From contig SUVG01000002.1 in assembly GCA_015062115.1 (NCBI GenBank), positions 124,001-188,000 of the forward strand: 64,000 bases of DNA, given 5' to 3'. The notes under the pieces were generated by a model. It was given only the letters and a program-made list of their open reading frames with translations, made no database searches and had not been told where the DNA came from. Each line of letters begins with the position of its first letter. Positions within the stretch are counted from its first letter, which is position 1. The stretch comes from Elusimicrobium sp. GTDB lineage: Bacteria; Elusimicrobiota; Elusimicrobia; Elusimicrobiales; Elusimicrobiaceae. Of the stretch, positions 34,003 to 41,978 are shown piece after piece. The position numbers were made by a program, and so were the translations under genes.

Positions 34003-35625
34003 TTAGTATTTTTTTAATACGGCTTCTTTAGCGGCCGTGGAATAGACATTGTAGTCCATTTGTTGGAAAATGGAATCACGCTGTTCCAGGTCGTACACAT
34101 AGCCTTCGTTGATGCGGTTGCCTTGAATTTGTTCATACAACTCGTTGAAACGCTGGACATGGTCTTTGGTGCGTTTGGTGGAGTATTCTTTTGCGGTACC
34201 CGTGGTCATCAGGAAGGCCCAGTCGGACGATTGCATCAATACCAACTCGCGGGCTAATTGATTGAGGGCTCTGCGCAATAAGCCGTCAGCATGGGGGAAC
34301 TTGTTGGCCAGTTCCATCATGCGTTCAGCCGATTTGATGAGGTGGCGGTAAATCCAGTCGTTACCGCTGTTGAGCCACACATCGTGGTAGCCTTTATCAC
34401 CCCAAGAGGACATGGAAGGCTGCACCGCTTGGTTTTCGGGGTACATTTCCAAGTATTCGCTGGGGGTAACCAGTTTGATGTCGGTTTGATCGTAATAGAT
34501 TTTTTTGAATAAAAATTCCAAAAATTCAATCCCTTCGTACCACCAGTGGCCGTACAGTTCCGCGTCATACATGGAAACCACGAGCGGTTTGCGGTCGATG
34601 ACGGTGGAAAGGTATTCGATTTGTTTTTGGCGGTTGAACATAAAGTTCCCCGCGTGATCGGCCGCCACCTGGCGCGCTTCGTGCGGATTGTAGGCCTGTT
34701 TTTGGTTGAGGGCTACTTTGCCGGTAATCTTGTGATATTTCACGCTGATGTTGCGGCGGACACCGTCGGAGTGCAGGTAGGGTTTGATATAGTCGTAGTC
34801 CAAGTCGTAACCCAAGTCGCGGTAGAATTCGCGGTAGCGCGGATCGCCGGGGTAACCCGATTCGGCACTCCATACCTGTTGGGCAGATTCCATATCGCGG
34901 GCAAAAGCGGCAACGCCGGTTTGCGGGCAATACACGGGAGCGTAAATGCCGTATTTCGGGCGGGGAGTGCCATGCAATACCCCGTGAGATTCGGTAAAGA
35001 AGAAACGGATTCCTTCGTCGCGCAGGAACTTGTCGTCTCCCGGGTTGTAGGCGCATTCGGCCAACCAAATACCGCGCGGGCTGCGGCCGAAACGGCTGCG
35101 GTAATCGTTCGCGGCGGTTTTGATTTGGGCGTTTACGCTTTCTTTGTGTACCATAAGCGGCAAGTAACCGTGGGTGGCACAGCAGGTGATAATTTCCAAT
35201 TTACCCATATCCTGGAATTTTTTGAAACCTTGGAGCACATGCCCGTGGTAGCGGTTTTCAAACAAGTCCTGGTAGCGGCGGAATTTGTCGTAGTACATTT
35301 TGGCTACGGCTTCAAATTCGGTGCCTTTGGTGCGGGTTAATTCTTTTTCGGTAAGTTCAATGCGCTGATTCAAATAATGGCGGAAGCGGCTGATTAAAAG
35401 CGGGTCTTCCATCATATTGCAAAGCGGAGGAGTAAGAGACATGGTCAAGCGGAAATCGGTTCCTTCTTCCGTTAAATTTTCAAATACATTAAGTAACGGA
35501 ATATAGGTTTCCACCATGGCTTCATAAAACCAATCTTCTTCCAAAAAGTCCGGATATTCCGGGTGCTTAATGAAGGGTAAGTGAGCGTGGAGTACGAGGG
35601 CTAAATAACCTTTTTCTTGTCCCAT
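34003..35625 (-). CDS. GH57-family 1,4-alpha-glucan branching enzyme
   Basis: GH57 branching enzymes move alpha-1,4 glucan chains to alpha-1,6 positions in glycogen synthesis. The 540-residue protein begins with the GH57 motif LHAHLPFIKHPE, and the catalytic nucleophile is Glu190 in GIWLAECAYNPG. The acid/base is Asp354 in MYDAELYGHWWYEG, the same number as in the characterised Thermococcus enzyme. The C-terminal helical domain (about 430-530) with WLNSGNDWIYRHL and the tryptophan-rich SSDWAFLM motif is typical of the DUF1957 branching subgroup. It starts 2 bases after the DUF4912 gene, a pairing seen in several phyla. Confidence 0.9.
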   Translation of the reverse strand: MGQEKGYLALVLHAHLPFIKHPEYPDFLEEDWFYEAMVETYIPLLNVFENLTEEGTDFRLTMSLTPPLCNMMEDPLLISRFRHYLNQRIELTEKELTRTKGTEFEAVAKMYYDKFRRYQDLFENRYHGHVLQGFKKFQDMGKLEIITCCATHGYLPLMVHKESVNAQIKTAANDYRSRFGRSPRGIWLAECAYNPGDDKFLRDEGIRFFFTESHGVLHGTPRPKYGIYAPVYCPQTGVAAFARDMESAQQVWSAESGYPGDPRYREFYRDLGYDLDYDYIKPYLHSDGVRRNISVKYHKITGKVALNQKQAYNPHEARQVAADHAGNFMFNRQKQIEYLSTVIDRKPLVVSMYDAELYGHWWYEGIEFLEFLFKKIYYDQTDIKLVTPSEYLEMYPENQAVQPSMSSWGDKGYHDVWLNSGNDWIYRHLIKSAERMMELANKFPHADGLLRRALNQLARELVLMQSSDWAFLMTTGTAKEYSTKRTKDHVQRFNELYEQIQGNRINEGYVYDLEQRDSIFQQMDYNVYSTAAKEAVLKKY

Positions 35626-35627
35626 AA

Positions 35628-36497
35628 TTATTTTCCTTGCTCGCGCAGAGCTTTGATGTTTACAAAGCGCGTTTTATCGCCTTTGGCGTTGCGCGCGTGA
35701 ATGGGCAAGTCCACCACGCTGCCGGCCGGGAGCGGCTGTCGGATGGAAAATTTGCCTTCTTTGAGTTCTATTTCTTTTCCGTTAATGGTTACGATGGCAT
35801 TTTTGGAGGCGGAACCGTAGATGATAATTTCGCAATCGGCCTTGAGCCAAATGTCTTCGTCCTCTACTTGTACTTTATCCAAATGCAGGGAAAAAGAACT
35901 CCAGGAACTCGGGGCCCCGGAAGGGGTTAAATCGGTAATTTTCCAGCGTTGGCTGAGCACTTGCATGCGTTCGCTGGCGCCTAAACCGATGTAATCGGCC
36001 CCGGAAAGTTTCAAAAGTTTTTGGAAGTCGCCTTCTACCACAATCCATTTGTCGTCAATAACATTGGAAATGCGGCCGGGCGGTAAAGTGGTGGTATTGC
36101 TGCGGGAAAGCAGAATAAAGCGGCCGTCGGCGGTTAAATAACCCAATTCAGCCACATAAGCGCGGCCGGACTCCGGCGCGTTGATATACCAACTGCGGGC
36201 TTCAAAAATAACCGGCAAGTCGTAGTGGCAGACGGAGTTATTCCCGTCAAAATACGGCACATCGGTTACATCATGCAAGCGAATAATGGTGCGTGCGGCA
36301 TCAAGCAAGTGGCCGTATTCGCTTTTTACAAAGTCGATAGTGCTTTGGGTGATTTCCCAAAATAAAAATAACCAAGCCGGATCTTTCGGCAGTAGGTAAC
36401 TTTCGGTTTTGCCGTATCCGGACGGAATATCCGCTTCGGCATTAGCGTCCTTTACAATGGGTTTTACCAAGGCGGACGAAGAGAGATGTTGCGTCAT
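35628..36497 (-). CDS. DUF4912 domain protein, partner of the GH57 enzyme
   Basis: This 289-residue cytoplasmic protein has a DUF4912 domain (about 35-175), visible from LLPKDPAWLFLFWEIT to the RSWYINAPESGRAYVAELGYL segment, and a C-terminal beta-rich part (about 210-285) that looks like a carbohydrate-binding or Ig-like fold (IWLKADCEIIIYG, NGKEIELKEGKF). DUF4912 genes are often found next to GH57 glucan enzymes, and the 2-base gap here supports a joint role in glucan handling. Its exact function is not known. It has a GAGG ribosome site and a good promoter. Confidence 0.82.
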   Translation of the reverse strand: MTQHLSSSALVKPIVKDANAEADIPSGYGKTESYLLPKDPAWLFLFWEITQSTIDFVKSEYGHLLDAARTIIRLHDVTDVPYFDGNNSVCHYDLPVIFEARSWYINAPESGRAYVAELGYLTADGRFILLSRSNTTTLPPGRISNVIDDKWIVVEGDFQKLLKLSGADYIGLGASERMQVLSQRWKITDLTPSGAPSSWSSFSLHLDKVQVEDEDIWLKADCEIIIYGSASKNAIVTINGKEIELKEGKFSIRQPLPAGSVVDLPIHARNAKGDKTRFVNIKALREQGK

Positions 36498-36556
36498 TTT
36501 AATACCTCTATCCTATTAAGTTAAAGTTTAGTAGTCGTTTAAGTCCTATTCACTCT

Positions 36557-36584
36557 ATTATATTTTAGCATTTATGGAGCCCAA
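36557..36584 (-). promoter_or_regulatory. Promoter of the DUF4912-GH57 operon
   Basis: On the minus strand TTGGGC (-35) and a perfect TATAAT (-10) are 16 bases apart, about 60 bases before the DUF4912 start. Confidence 0.65.
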
Positions 36585-36594
36585 ATAGGGGAAG

Positions 36595-36628
36595 AAAAAA
36601 CCCGGCCGTCAAAGGAGGCCGGGTTTTT
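36595..36628. terminator. Terminator after the EamA exporter gene
   Basis: AAACCCGGCC pairs with GGCCGGGTTT around a 9-base loop, with T runs on both strands. On the minus strand it ends the EamA gene, 15 bases after the stop. Confidence 0.88.
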
Positions 36629-36642
36629 GAAAGAAAGTTCAT

Positions 36643-37536
36643 TTAGGCTTTCACCGGTTTTTGAATCAAAAACAGACTGATAAATAAAATTCCCAGCCCT
36701 ACCAGTTCCAGTCCGCTCGGTATTCTGCCCCGGGCAATAATATCGCTCCCCATGGCTACTACCGGGGTAAAATAGGTAACCGAAGCCATACGGGTAGCAC
36801 CCCAGCGTTTGATTAAGGCCACCATCAACAGAAACGCCACCGCGGAAGAAAATACGCCTGCGCTGATAATGGAAATAATCACTTTAGGCGTAAAGGCTTC
36901 GGCAGGGGGGAAGGGTTCTGTCAGGCCGGCTATCAGCAACAGTGCCACCGCCGCAAAGAGATACTGATGAAAGGTGTTTGCCTCGTGGGGAATCGCTTTG
37001 CTGTTTACCATAATTTTGGCGGTTATTACATTTCCAAACCCGTAAGACCAAGCCATAATCAACAAGGCCATACAACCATATAAGGCAGTGGGGTTTTCGG
37101 CCAGATTAACGGAAGAAATGGTGGGATACATAAACACAATAAGGCCTGCCATACCTAACCCGACCCCAAGGGCGCGCGTCCAAGTAAAGCGATCTACCCC
37201 TTTTAACAGGATTGCCCCCGCAATAAAAGACCAAATCGGCACACTGCCGTTAAATACTCCGCTGATAGTAGGAGCAATAAAGCGTTGTCCCCAAGACATT
37301 GCGGCAAAGGGAAGTAAAATCAGCAGCAGGCCGATCGTCCACGGGCGCCATAATTCTTTAACCGGGCATTTCAGGTTTTTGCGTTGTACTCCGTAAAGCA
37401 CAATAAAGAAACTTAACCCTGCCAATACCCGAAAAAAAGTACCCCAATAAGGCGGCAGTGTGGTAACAAAATTTTTAGTGGCTAGAAAAGCCGTTCCCCA
37501 ACATAAAGCCAAACAAAATGCTAAAAAATAACTCAT
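36643..37536 (-). CDS. EamA-family (DMT) transporter
   Basis: This is a drug/metabolite transporter of the EamA type, an inner-membrane exporter for small metabolites such as amino acids. The 297-residue protein has ten membrane segments in two EamA repeats (about 1-140 and 150-290); each repeat has a family-type start (LALCWGTAFLATKNF and LLIMAWSYGFGNVI). The substrate cannot be told from sequence. The start has a strong AAAGGAGG Shine-Dalgarno and a TATAAT box (37554-37559). It is transcribed away from znuA. Confidence 0.88.
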   Translation of the reverse strand: MSYFLAFCLALCWGTAFLATKNFVTTLPPYWGTFFRVLAGLSFFIVLYGVQRKNLKCPVKELWRPWTIGLLLILLPFAAMSWGQRFIAPTISGVFNGSVPIWSFIAGAILLKGVDRFTWTRALGVGLGMAGLIVFMYPTISSVNLAENPTALYGCMALLIMAWSYGFGNVITAKIMVNSKAIPHEANTFHQYLFAAVALLLIAGLTEPFPPAEAFTPKVIISIISAGVFSSAVAFLLMVALIKRWGATRMASVTYFTPVVAMGSDIIARGRIPSGLELVGLGILFISLFLIQKPVKA

Positions 37537-37553
37537 ACTTCCTCCTTTTTCTC

Positions 37554-37610
37554 ATTATAGTAAATTGTGTGGTAAATTCGTGTTCGTACGGGGAGAGAAA
37601 ATCGTATAAT
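37554..37610. promoter_or_regulatory. Divergent -10 boxes of the EamA and znuA genes
   Basis: TATAAT lies at 37554-37559 on the minus strand (18 bases before the EamA start) and at 37605-37610 on the plus strand (21 bases before znuA). Neither has a good -35 box. A Zur-type operator would be expected here if the zinc genes are zinc-regulated, but I could not identify a clear inverted repeat. Confidence 0.45.
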
Positions 37611-37630
37611 ATAGGCACACGGGGGAAAAT

Positions 37631-38512
37631 ATGAAGAAAACAATTTTTTGGGTAGGAATATTCTTAGTTATTATCGGTGGTATTTTTTGGAGTACACGAA
37701 AAATGCCTGTGTCGGCAGATAACCATAAACTTCGGGTGGTAACTTCGGGTTATGTGCCTTATTCTTTGGCCAAACAAATCGGCAGGGAGCGGATTGAGGT
37801 GTCTATGCTGCTGCCCGTCAATGCGGAACCTCACTCGTTTGAGCCTACCCCCGGGGTAATTGTTGCCATAAACCGGGCAGATATGTTTGTGTATATTTCG
37901 GATCGGTTGGAACCCTGGGCGCAAGATGCGCTGGGGGAAAGTGCAACCAAAGCGGTACGGTTAGCCGCTGCGGCGGCTCCGGCAGAAGATCCCCATGTGT
38001 GGATGGATTTTAACAATATGCGCCAAATGGCGAAATTGTTAACGGAAAAATTAGCCGAAAAAGACCCCGAAAATAAATCTTTTTACGAAGAAAACCTACA
38101 TGCGTTTTTAACGGAGATGAATTTGTTGGACGAAGCCTTCCGCGAGGGCCTTTCCGCTTGCCAAAGCCGGGAAGTGGTGCATGTAGGGCACTTGGCTTTT
38201 AAGAATTTAACTCAAAACTATCAACTTTCTCTTTCCGCATTGGCAGGGGCTTCGCACGACGGGGAACACTCTGTTCATAAATTGGCCGAACTCATAAAAT
38301 TTATTCGGGAAAAACAAGTCAAAGCCATTTTTACGGAAGAAACTCTTTCTCCGCGCTTGTCTGCTGCCGTGGCGGAAGAAACGGGCGTGCAGGTGTTGCC
38401 TCTTTATACGGTGGAACATGTCAGCAAAGACGATTTTGACCAACAAGTAACCTACGGCGAATTTATGCGCCGCAATTTACAAAGTTTGAAAAGGGGGCTT
38501 GTGTGTCGGTAA
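37631..38512 (+). CDS. znuA: Zinc/manganese ABC transporter, substrate-binding protein
   Basis: This is the periplasmic or lipid-free membrane-anchored metal-binding component of a ZnuABC-type importer. The 293-residue protein has an N-terminal hydrophobic segment (about 5-22) and the cluster A-I metal ligands: His in AEPHSFEP (about 68), His in EDPHVWMD (about 122), His in VHVGHLAF (about 188), and Glu in FTEETLSPR (about 239). The His-rich loop common in zinc-specific ZnuA is absent, so manganese or mixed specificity is possible. There is no lipobox, so the segment could be cleaved as a signal or stay as an anchor. The GTG start of znuC lies inside its end. Confidence 0.88.
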   Translation: MKKTIFWVGIFLVIIGGIFWSTRKMPVSADNHKLRVVTSGYVPYSLAKQIGRERIEVSMLLPVNAEPHSFEPTPGVIVAINRADMFVYISDRLEPWAQDALGESATKAVRLAAAAAPAEDPHVWMDFNNMRQMAKLLTEKLAEKDPENKSFYEENLHAFLTEMNLLDEAFREGLSACQSREVVHVGHLAFKNLTQNYQLSLSALAGASHDGEHSVHKLAELIKFIREKQVKAIFTEETLSPRLSAAVAEETGVQVLPLYTVEHVSKDDFDQQVTYGEFMRRNLQSLKRGLVCR

Positions 38513-39285
38513 TTAAAACTCAGGGCCTTAGTTTTGCCTATACGCGCGTGCCGGTATTGGAAGATATTTCTTTTTCTATTCAGGCAGGGGACTATGTAGG
38601 GCTTATCGGCCCGAACGGCGGTGGAAAAACCACGCTGTTAAAAACAATTTTGGGGCTGGAAAAGGCCCGGGGCGAAATTTCGCTTTTCGGCACTCCGCTT
38701 CCTGCTTTTACGGATTGGCATAAAATCGGTTATTTGGCGCAAAAGAGCCCCGTGTCGCAAAGCAGGTTTCCCATATCCACCGAGGAAGTGGTGCTGATGG
38801 GTTTGCCTAATTGCCGCGGAATCGGGGTGAGCCGAAGTGAATTAAAACAAGTCTATGAGGCCATGGAAAAAACGCACACGCGGGAATATGCCGGGCGTAT
38901 TTTCCATGATTTGTCTATCGGGCAACAACAGCGTGTACTGCTGGCGCGGGCCATCGTCGGCAAGCCCGAACTTTTGATTTTGGACGAGCCTTCCACCGCG
39001 TTGGACGCGTCCTCCCGCGAGATGTTTTTTGATTTATTGGGAGAATTAAACACACACCACCGAGTAACCATTTTGCTCATCACGCACGACACCAGCGAAG
39101 TAGGAAAATACATATCCAAATTTATGTATGTAGATAGGACGCTTGTTTTTTTTGGTACGAAGGAAGAGTTCTGCCGTTCGGAAAAAGTGGCCGAAAAACT
39201 GGGTGCGTTTGCCCAACATACCATTGACCATTTGCACAACCAAGGGCATTGTCCGTTGGGGTGCCATTGCGAGGAGGGTAAATGA
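38503..39285 (+). CDS. znuC: Zinc/manganese ABC transporter, ATP-binding protein
   Basis: This 260-residue ATPase powers the importer. It has Walker A GPNGGGKTT, the signature LSIGQQQR, Walker B LLILDEPST and the switch histidine in LLITHDTSE. It starts with GTG at 38503, overlapping znuA by 10 bases, with AAGGGGG as ribosome site. The last 25 residues are rich in His and Cys (HLHNQGHCPLGCHCEEG), a possible cytoplasmic metal-sensing tail; a His-rich tail is also known in some ZnuC proteins. It overlaps the permease gene by 4 bases. Confidence 0.92.
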   Translation: MSVIKTQGLSFAYTRVPVLEDISFSIQAGDYVGLIGPNGGGKTTLLKTILGLEKARGEISLFGTPLPAFTDWHKIGYLAQKSPVSQSRFPISTEEVVLMGLPNCRGIGVSRSELKQVYEAMEKTHTREYAGRIFHDLSIGQQQRVLLARAIVGKPELLILDEPSTALDASSREMFFDLLGELNTHHRVTILLITHDTSEVGKYISKFMYVDRTLVFFGTKEEFCRSEKVAEKLGAFAQHTIDHLHNQGHCPLGCHCEEGK

Positions 39286-40100
39286 TAACCGAGTTTTTGA
39301 GTTACGGTTTTGTGCAACGCGGGTTACTGGCGGGGAGTTTGGTGGCGGCCGCGTGCGCGTTATTGGGGGTGTTTTTGGTACTCAAACGCCTGTCACTTAT
39401 CGGGGACGGCATGAGCCATGTTTGTTTGACGGGTGTAGCGGCGGCTTTGCTGACGGCTATGAACCCTGTTTATGTGTCTATTCCGGTGGTGATGATTTCT
39501 TCTTTAGGTATTATGAAATTGGCCCGAAAATTCAGGATTTACGGGGATGCCGCTATCGGTATTGTCAGCGCGGCGGGGCTTTCGGTAGGGCTTTTGTTGA
39601 CTGCCTTGGCGGGTGGATTTAATACCGATTTGCTGGGGTACCTGTTTGGCAGTATTTTAACGGTAACATGCACGGAAGTAATGCTCTGTGTCGTTTTATT
39701 ATTGGGTGTGTTAGCGGGGTTGTTTATTTTTTACCGCGAACTGGTGGTAACTTGTTTTGATGAGCCCTTTGCCTGCACGCGCGGCGTACCTGCCGAGTGG
39801 TTAAATGCAGGATTGGTAATGATTACTTCCGTAGCGGTGGTGCTGGCATTTAAGGTGGTGGGTATCTTTTTGATTTCCGCTCTTATTATTATCCCTCCGG
39901 TAAGCGCGCTGTTGGTCTCGCGTACTTTTAAGCAAGTCTTGTGGCGTGCGGTTCTTTTCGGGGTAGGTAGTGTGTGGGGCGGTGTGTATGCTTCGTTTGT
40001 GTTCAATATCCCGTCAGGTGCCACTATTATTTTTATCAATCTGCTTTTTCTGTGCGGCAGTTATGTGTACAGTAAATTAGGAGACGGCAATGCCCGCTAA
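39282..40100 (+). CDS. znuB: Zinc/manganese ABC transporter, permease
   Basis: This 272-residue integral membrane protein is the ABC-3-type permease of the importer, with about eight or nine membrane segments. Typical features are the N-terminal FVQRGLLAGSLVAAACALLG-like helix, the loop IGDGMSHVCLTGVA and the segment KVVGIFLISALIIIPPVSALL near the C-terminus. It overlaps the ATPase gene by 4 bases at its start and nth by 11 bases at its end. Confidence 0.93.
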   Translation: MITEFLSYGFVQRGLLAGSLVAAACALLGVFLVLKRLSLIGDGMSHVCLTGVAAALLTAMNPVYVSIPVVMISSLGIMKLARKFRIYGDAAIGIVSAAGLSVGLLLTALAGGFNTDLLGYLFGSILTVTCTEVMLCVVLLLGVLAGLFIFYRELVVTCFDEPFACTRGVPAEWLNAGLVMITSVAVVLAFKVVGIFLISALIIIPPVSALLVSRTFKQVLWRAVLFGVGSVWGGVYASFVFNIPSGATIIFINLLFLCGSYVYSKLGDGNAR

Positions 40101-40737
40101 AAAAAAGGATATTTCCCTTCTCATTGACGGTTTGAAGCAGCTATATCCCGAGCATATTATTCCCCTGCATCACAAAAGCGCTTGGGAACTGTTGTGTGCG
40201 GTTATCCTCTCGGCCCAATGCACGGACGCGCGCGTCAATCAAATTACCCCGCATTTATTCAAAAAATATCCTACGGTGCAACACTTGGCGCAGGCGGATA
40301 TAAAAGAATTGGAAAAAATTATTCACTCGGCGGGTTTTTATCACAGCAAAGCCCTGTCGTTAATAGAAATGTCCAAACGGTTGTGTGAAGTGTACGGCGG
40401 GGAAGTGCCGCAAACAATGAAGGAACTTCTCACCTTGCGCGGAGTCGCCCGCAAAACAGCCAATGTGATGTTGGGGGACTACTTTAAGAAACCCGAAGGA
40501 ATTGTTGTGGACACCCATGTAAAAAGATTGGCTTTCCGTTTGGGTCTTACCCGCCAAACCGACCCCGTAAAAATTGAGCAAGATTTAATTAAACAAATTC
40601 CCTACGAACACTGGGGTTGGTTTTCCTTGGCTCTTATTCTGCACGGCCGGCAAGTGTGTAACGCACGCAAGCCGGAATGTTCCCGTTGCACATTGGCAAA
40701 CATTTGCCCCAAAAAAAATGTAGAAACTATGGCCTAA
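40090..40737 (+). CDS. nth: Endonuclease III
   Basis: Endonuclease III is a DNA glycosylase/AP lyase that removes oxidised pyrimidines. The 215-residue protein has the helix-hairpin-helix LLTLRGVARKTANVML with catalytic Lys122, catalytic Asp141 in VDTHVKRLAFRLG and the 4Fe-4S cluster Cys190, Cys197, Cys200 and Cys206 (C-x6-C-x2-C-x5-C). It overlaps the end of znuB by 11 bases, so it is transcribed with the metal importer, an unusual pairing. Confidence 0.95.
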   Translation: MPAKKKDISLLIDGLKQLYPEHIIPLHHKSAWELLCAVILSAQCTDARVNQITPHLFKKYPTVQHLAQADIKELEKIIHSAGFYHSKALSLIEMSKRLCEVYGGEVPQTMKELLTLRGVARKTANVMLGDYFKKPEGIVVDTHVKRLAFRLGLTRQTDPVKIEQDLIKQIPYEHWGWFSLALILHGRQVCNARKPECSRCTLANICPKKNVETMA

Positions 40738-40756
40738 CAGATTTCGGTAACAAAAT

Positions 40757-40788
40757 AAAAACCCCCGCTCGTTTGAGCGGGGGTTTTA
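40757..40788. terminator. Bidirectional terminator between nth and oadB
   Basis: AAAACCCCCGCTC pairs perfectly with GAGCGGGGGTTTT around loop GTTT. It serves the two converging transcripts. Confidence 0.9.
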
Positions 40789-40800
40789 GTTTGGAAAAAT

Positions 40801-41967
40801 TTATTTTCCCAGCAAGGCCAGTAGCACACCGGCCGCTACTGCACTGCCGATTACGCCTGCCACGTTCGGGCCCATAGCGTGCATCAACAGGTAGTTTTGT
40901 TTGTCGTATTCCAACCCTACTTTATTGGATACGCGCGCAGCCATCGGAACCGCGGATACCCCGGCGGAACCGATAAGCGGGTTGATTTTGGTTTTGCTAA
41001 AGCAGTTCATTAGTTTAGCAAGCAACACCCCCGAGGCGGTGGCCACAGAAAAGGCGATAATTCCGAGGAATAAAATACCCAAGGTTTCCGTGGTGAGGAA
41101 CTTGTCTGCCTGTAATTTGGAACCGACCGACAAACCGAGCAAAATGGTTACAATGTTGCAAAATTCGTTTTGCAAGGTTTTGGACAAGCGTTCCGCCACA
41201 CCCGATTCTTTTACCAGGTTGCCGAAGGTAAGCGCACCGATAAGCGGAGCGGCAGACGGCAAGAGTAACGCACAGAGTAAAAGAATTACAATCGGGAACA
41301 GAATTTTTTCACGTTTGGAAACGGGACGCAATTGAGACATACGAATTTTGCGTTCCGCGTCCGTAGTAAGCAACTTCATAATGGGCGGTTGGATAATCGG
41401 TACTAACGCCATATAGGAATACGCCGCCACGGCAATGGCCCCGAGCAAATCGGGTGCCAAGCGCGTGGTGAGGTAAATGGAGGTAGGGCCGTCCGCCCCG
41501 CCGATAATACCGATAGAAGCCGCTTCTTTTAAGCCGAAGGCGAACAACTGGTCCCCGCCGATATGAATATAACTAAGGGCAATAGCGCCAATCAGCGTGG
41601 CAAAAATACCAAACTGCGCCGCACCGCCTAAAATGGCCATTTTCGGGTTGGCAATTAAGGGGCCGAAGTCCGTCATGGCGCCTACCGCCATGAAGATAAA
41701 GAGCGGAAACAAGCCCGAGTTAATACCGAAGTTAAACACAATGCCCAAAAAACCGTTGGGGCCGGCGATGGCTTCGCCCGGAGGCATGGGGATGTTGGCT
41801 AACAGGCCGCCAAATGCAATGGGAACTAACAAAAGCGGCTCAAATTGCTTTTTAATACCCAGCCACAAGAGGAAACAACACACCGCAATCATGGTAAGTT
41901 GTTGCCAGGTAACAGAGTAAATCCCTGTGGTTTGCCAGATTTGATTCAATGCTTGCATGATATCCAT
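40801..41967 (-). CDS. oadB: Na+-translocating decarboxylase, beta subunit
   Basis: The beta subunit is the membrane part that couples decarboxylation of carboxybiotin to export of Na+. The 388-residue protein has about nine to eleven membrane segments and the family signatures [10 protein letters not shown] in the middle (the aspartate is part of the Na+ site), [17 protein letters not shown] near the N-terminus and [14 protein letters not shown] near the C-terminus. It is the last gene of the birA-oadG-oadA-oadB operon. The closest functional types are oxaloacetate, methylmalonyl-CoA and glutaconyl-CoA decarboxylases; oadA next door favours oxaloacetate. Confidence 0.92.
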   Translation of the reverse strand: MDIMQALNQIWQTTGIYSVTWQQLTMIAVCCFLLWLGIKKQFEPLLLVPIAFGGLLANIPMPPGEAIAGPNGFLGIVFNFGINSGLFPLFIFMAVGAMTDFGPLIANPKMAILGGAAQFGIFATLIGAIALSYIHIGGDQLFAFGLKEAASIGIIGGADGPTSIYLTTRLAPDLLGAIAVAAYSYMALVPIIQPPIMKLLTTDAERKIRMSQLRPVSKREKILFPIVILLLCALLLPSAAPLIGALTFGNLVKESGVAERLSKTLQNEFCNIVTILLGLSVGSKLQADKFLTTETLGILFLGIIAFSVATASGVLLAKLMNCFSKTKINPLIGSAGVSAVPMAARVSNKVGLEYDKQNYLLMHAMGPNVAGVIGSAVAAGVLLALLGK

Positions 41968-41978
41968 AGGGTAGCCTC

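Noticed and set aside
34546-35340. 264-codon plus-strand reading frame opposite the GH57 gene
   Set aside because: It lies wholly antisense to an enzyme with intact catalytic motifs, has no ribosome site and resembles no family; it is a by-product of codon bias.
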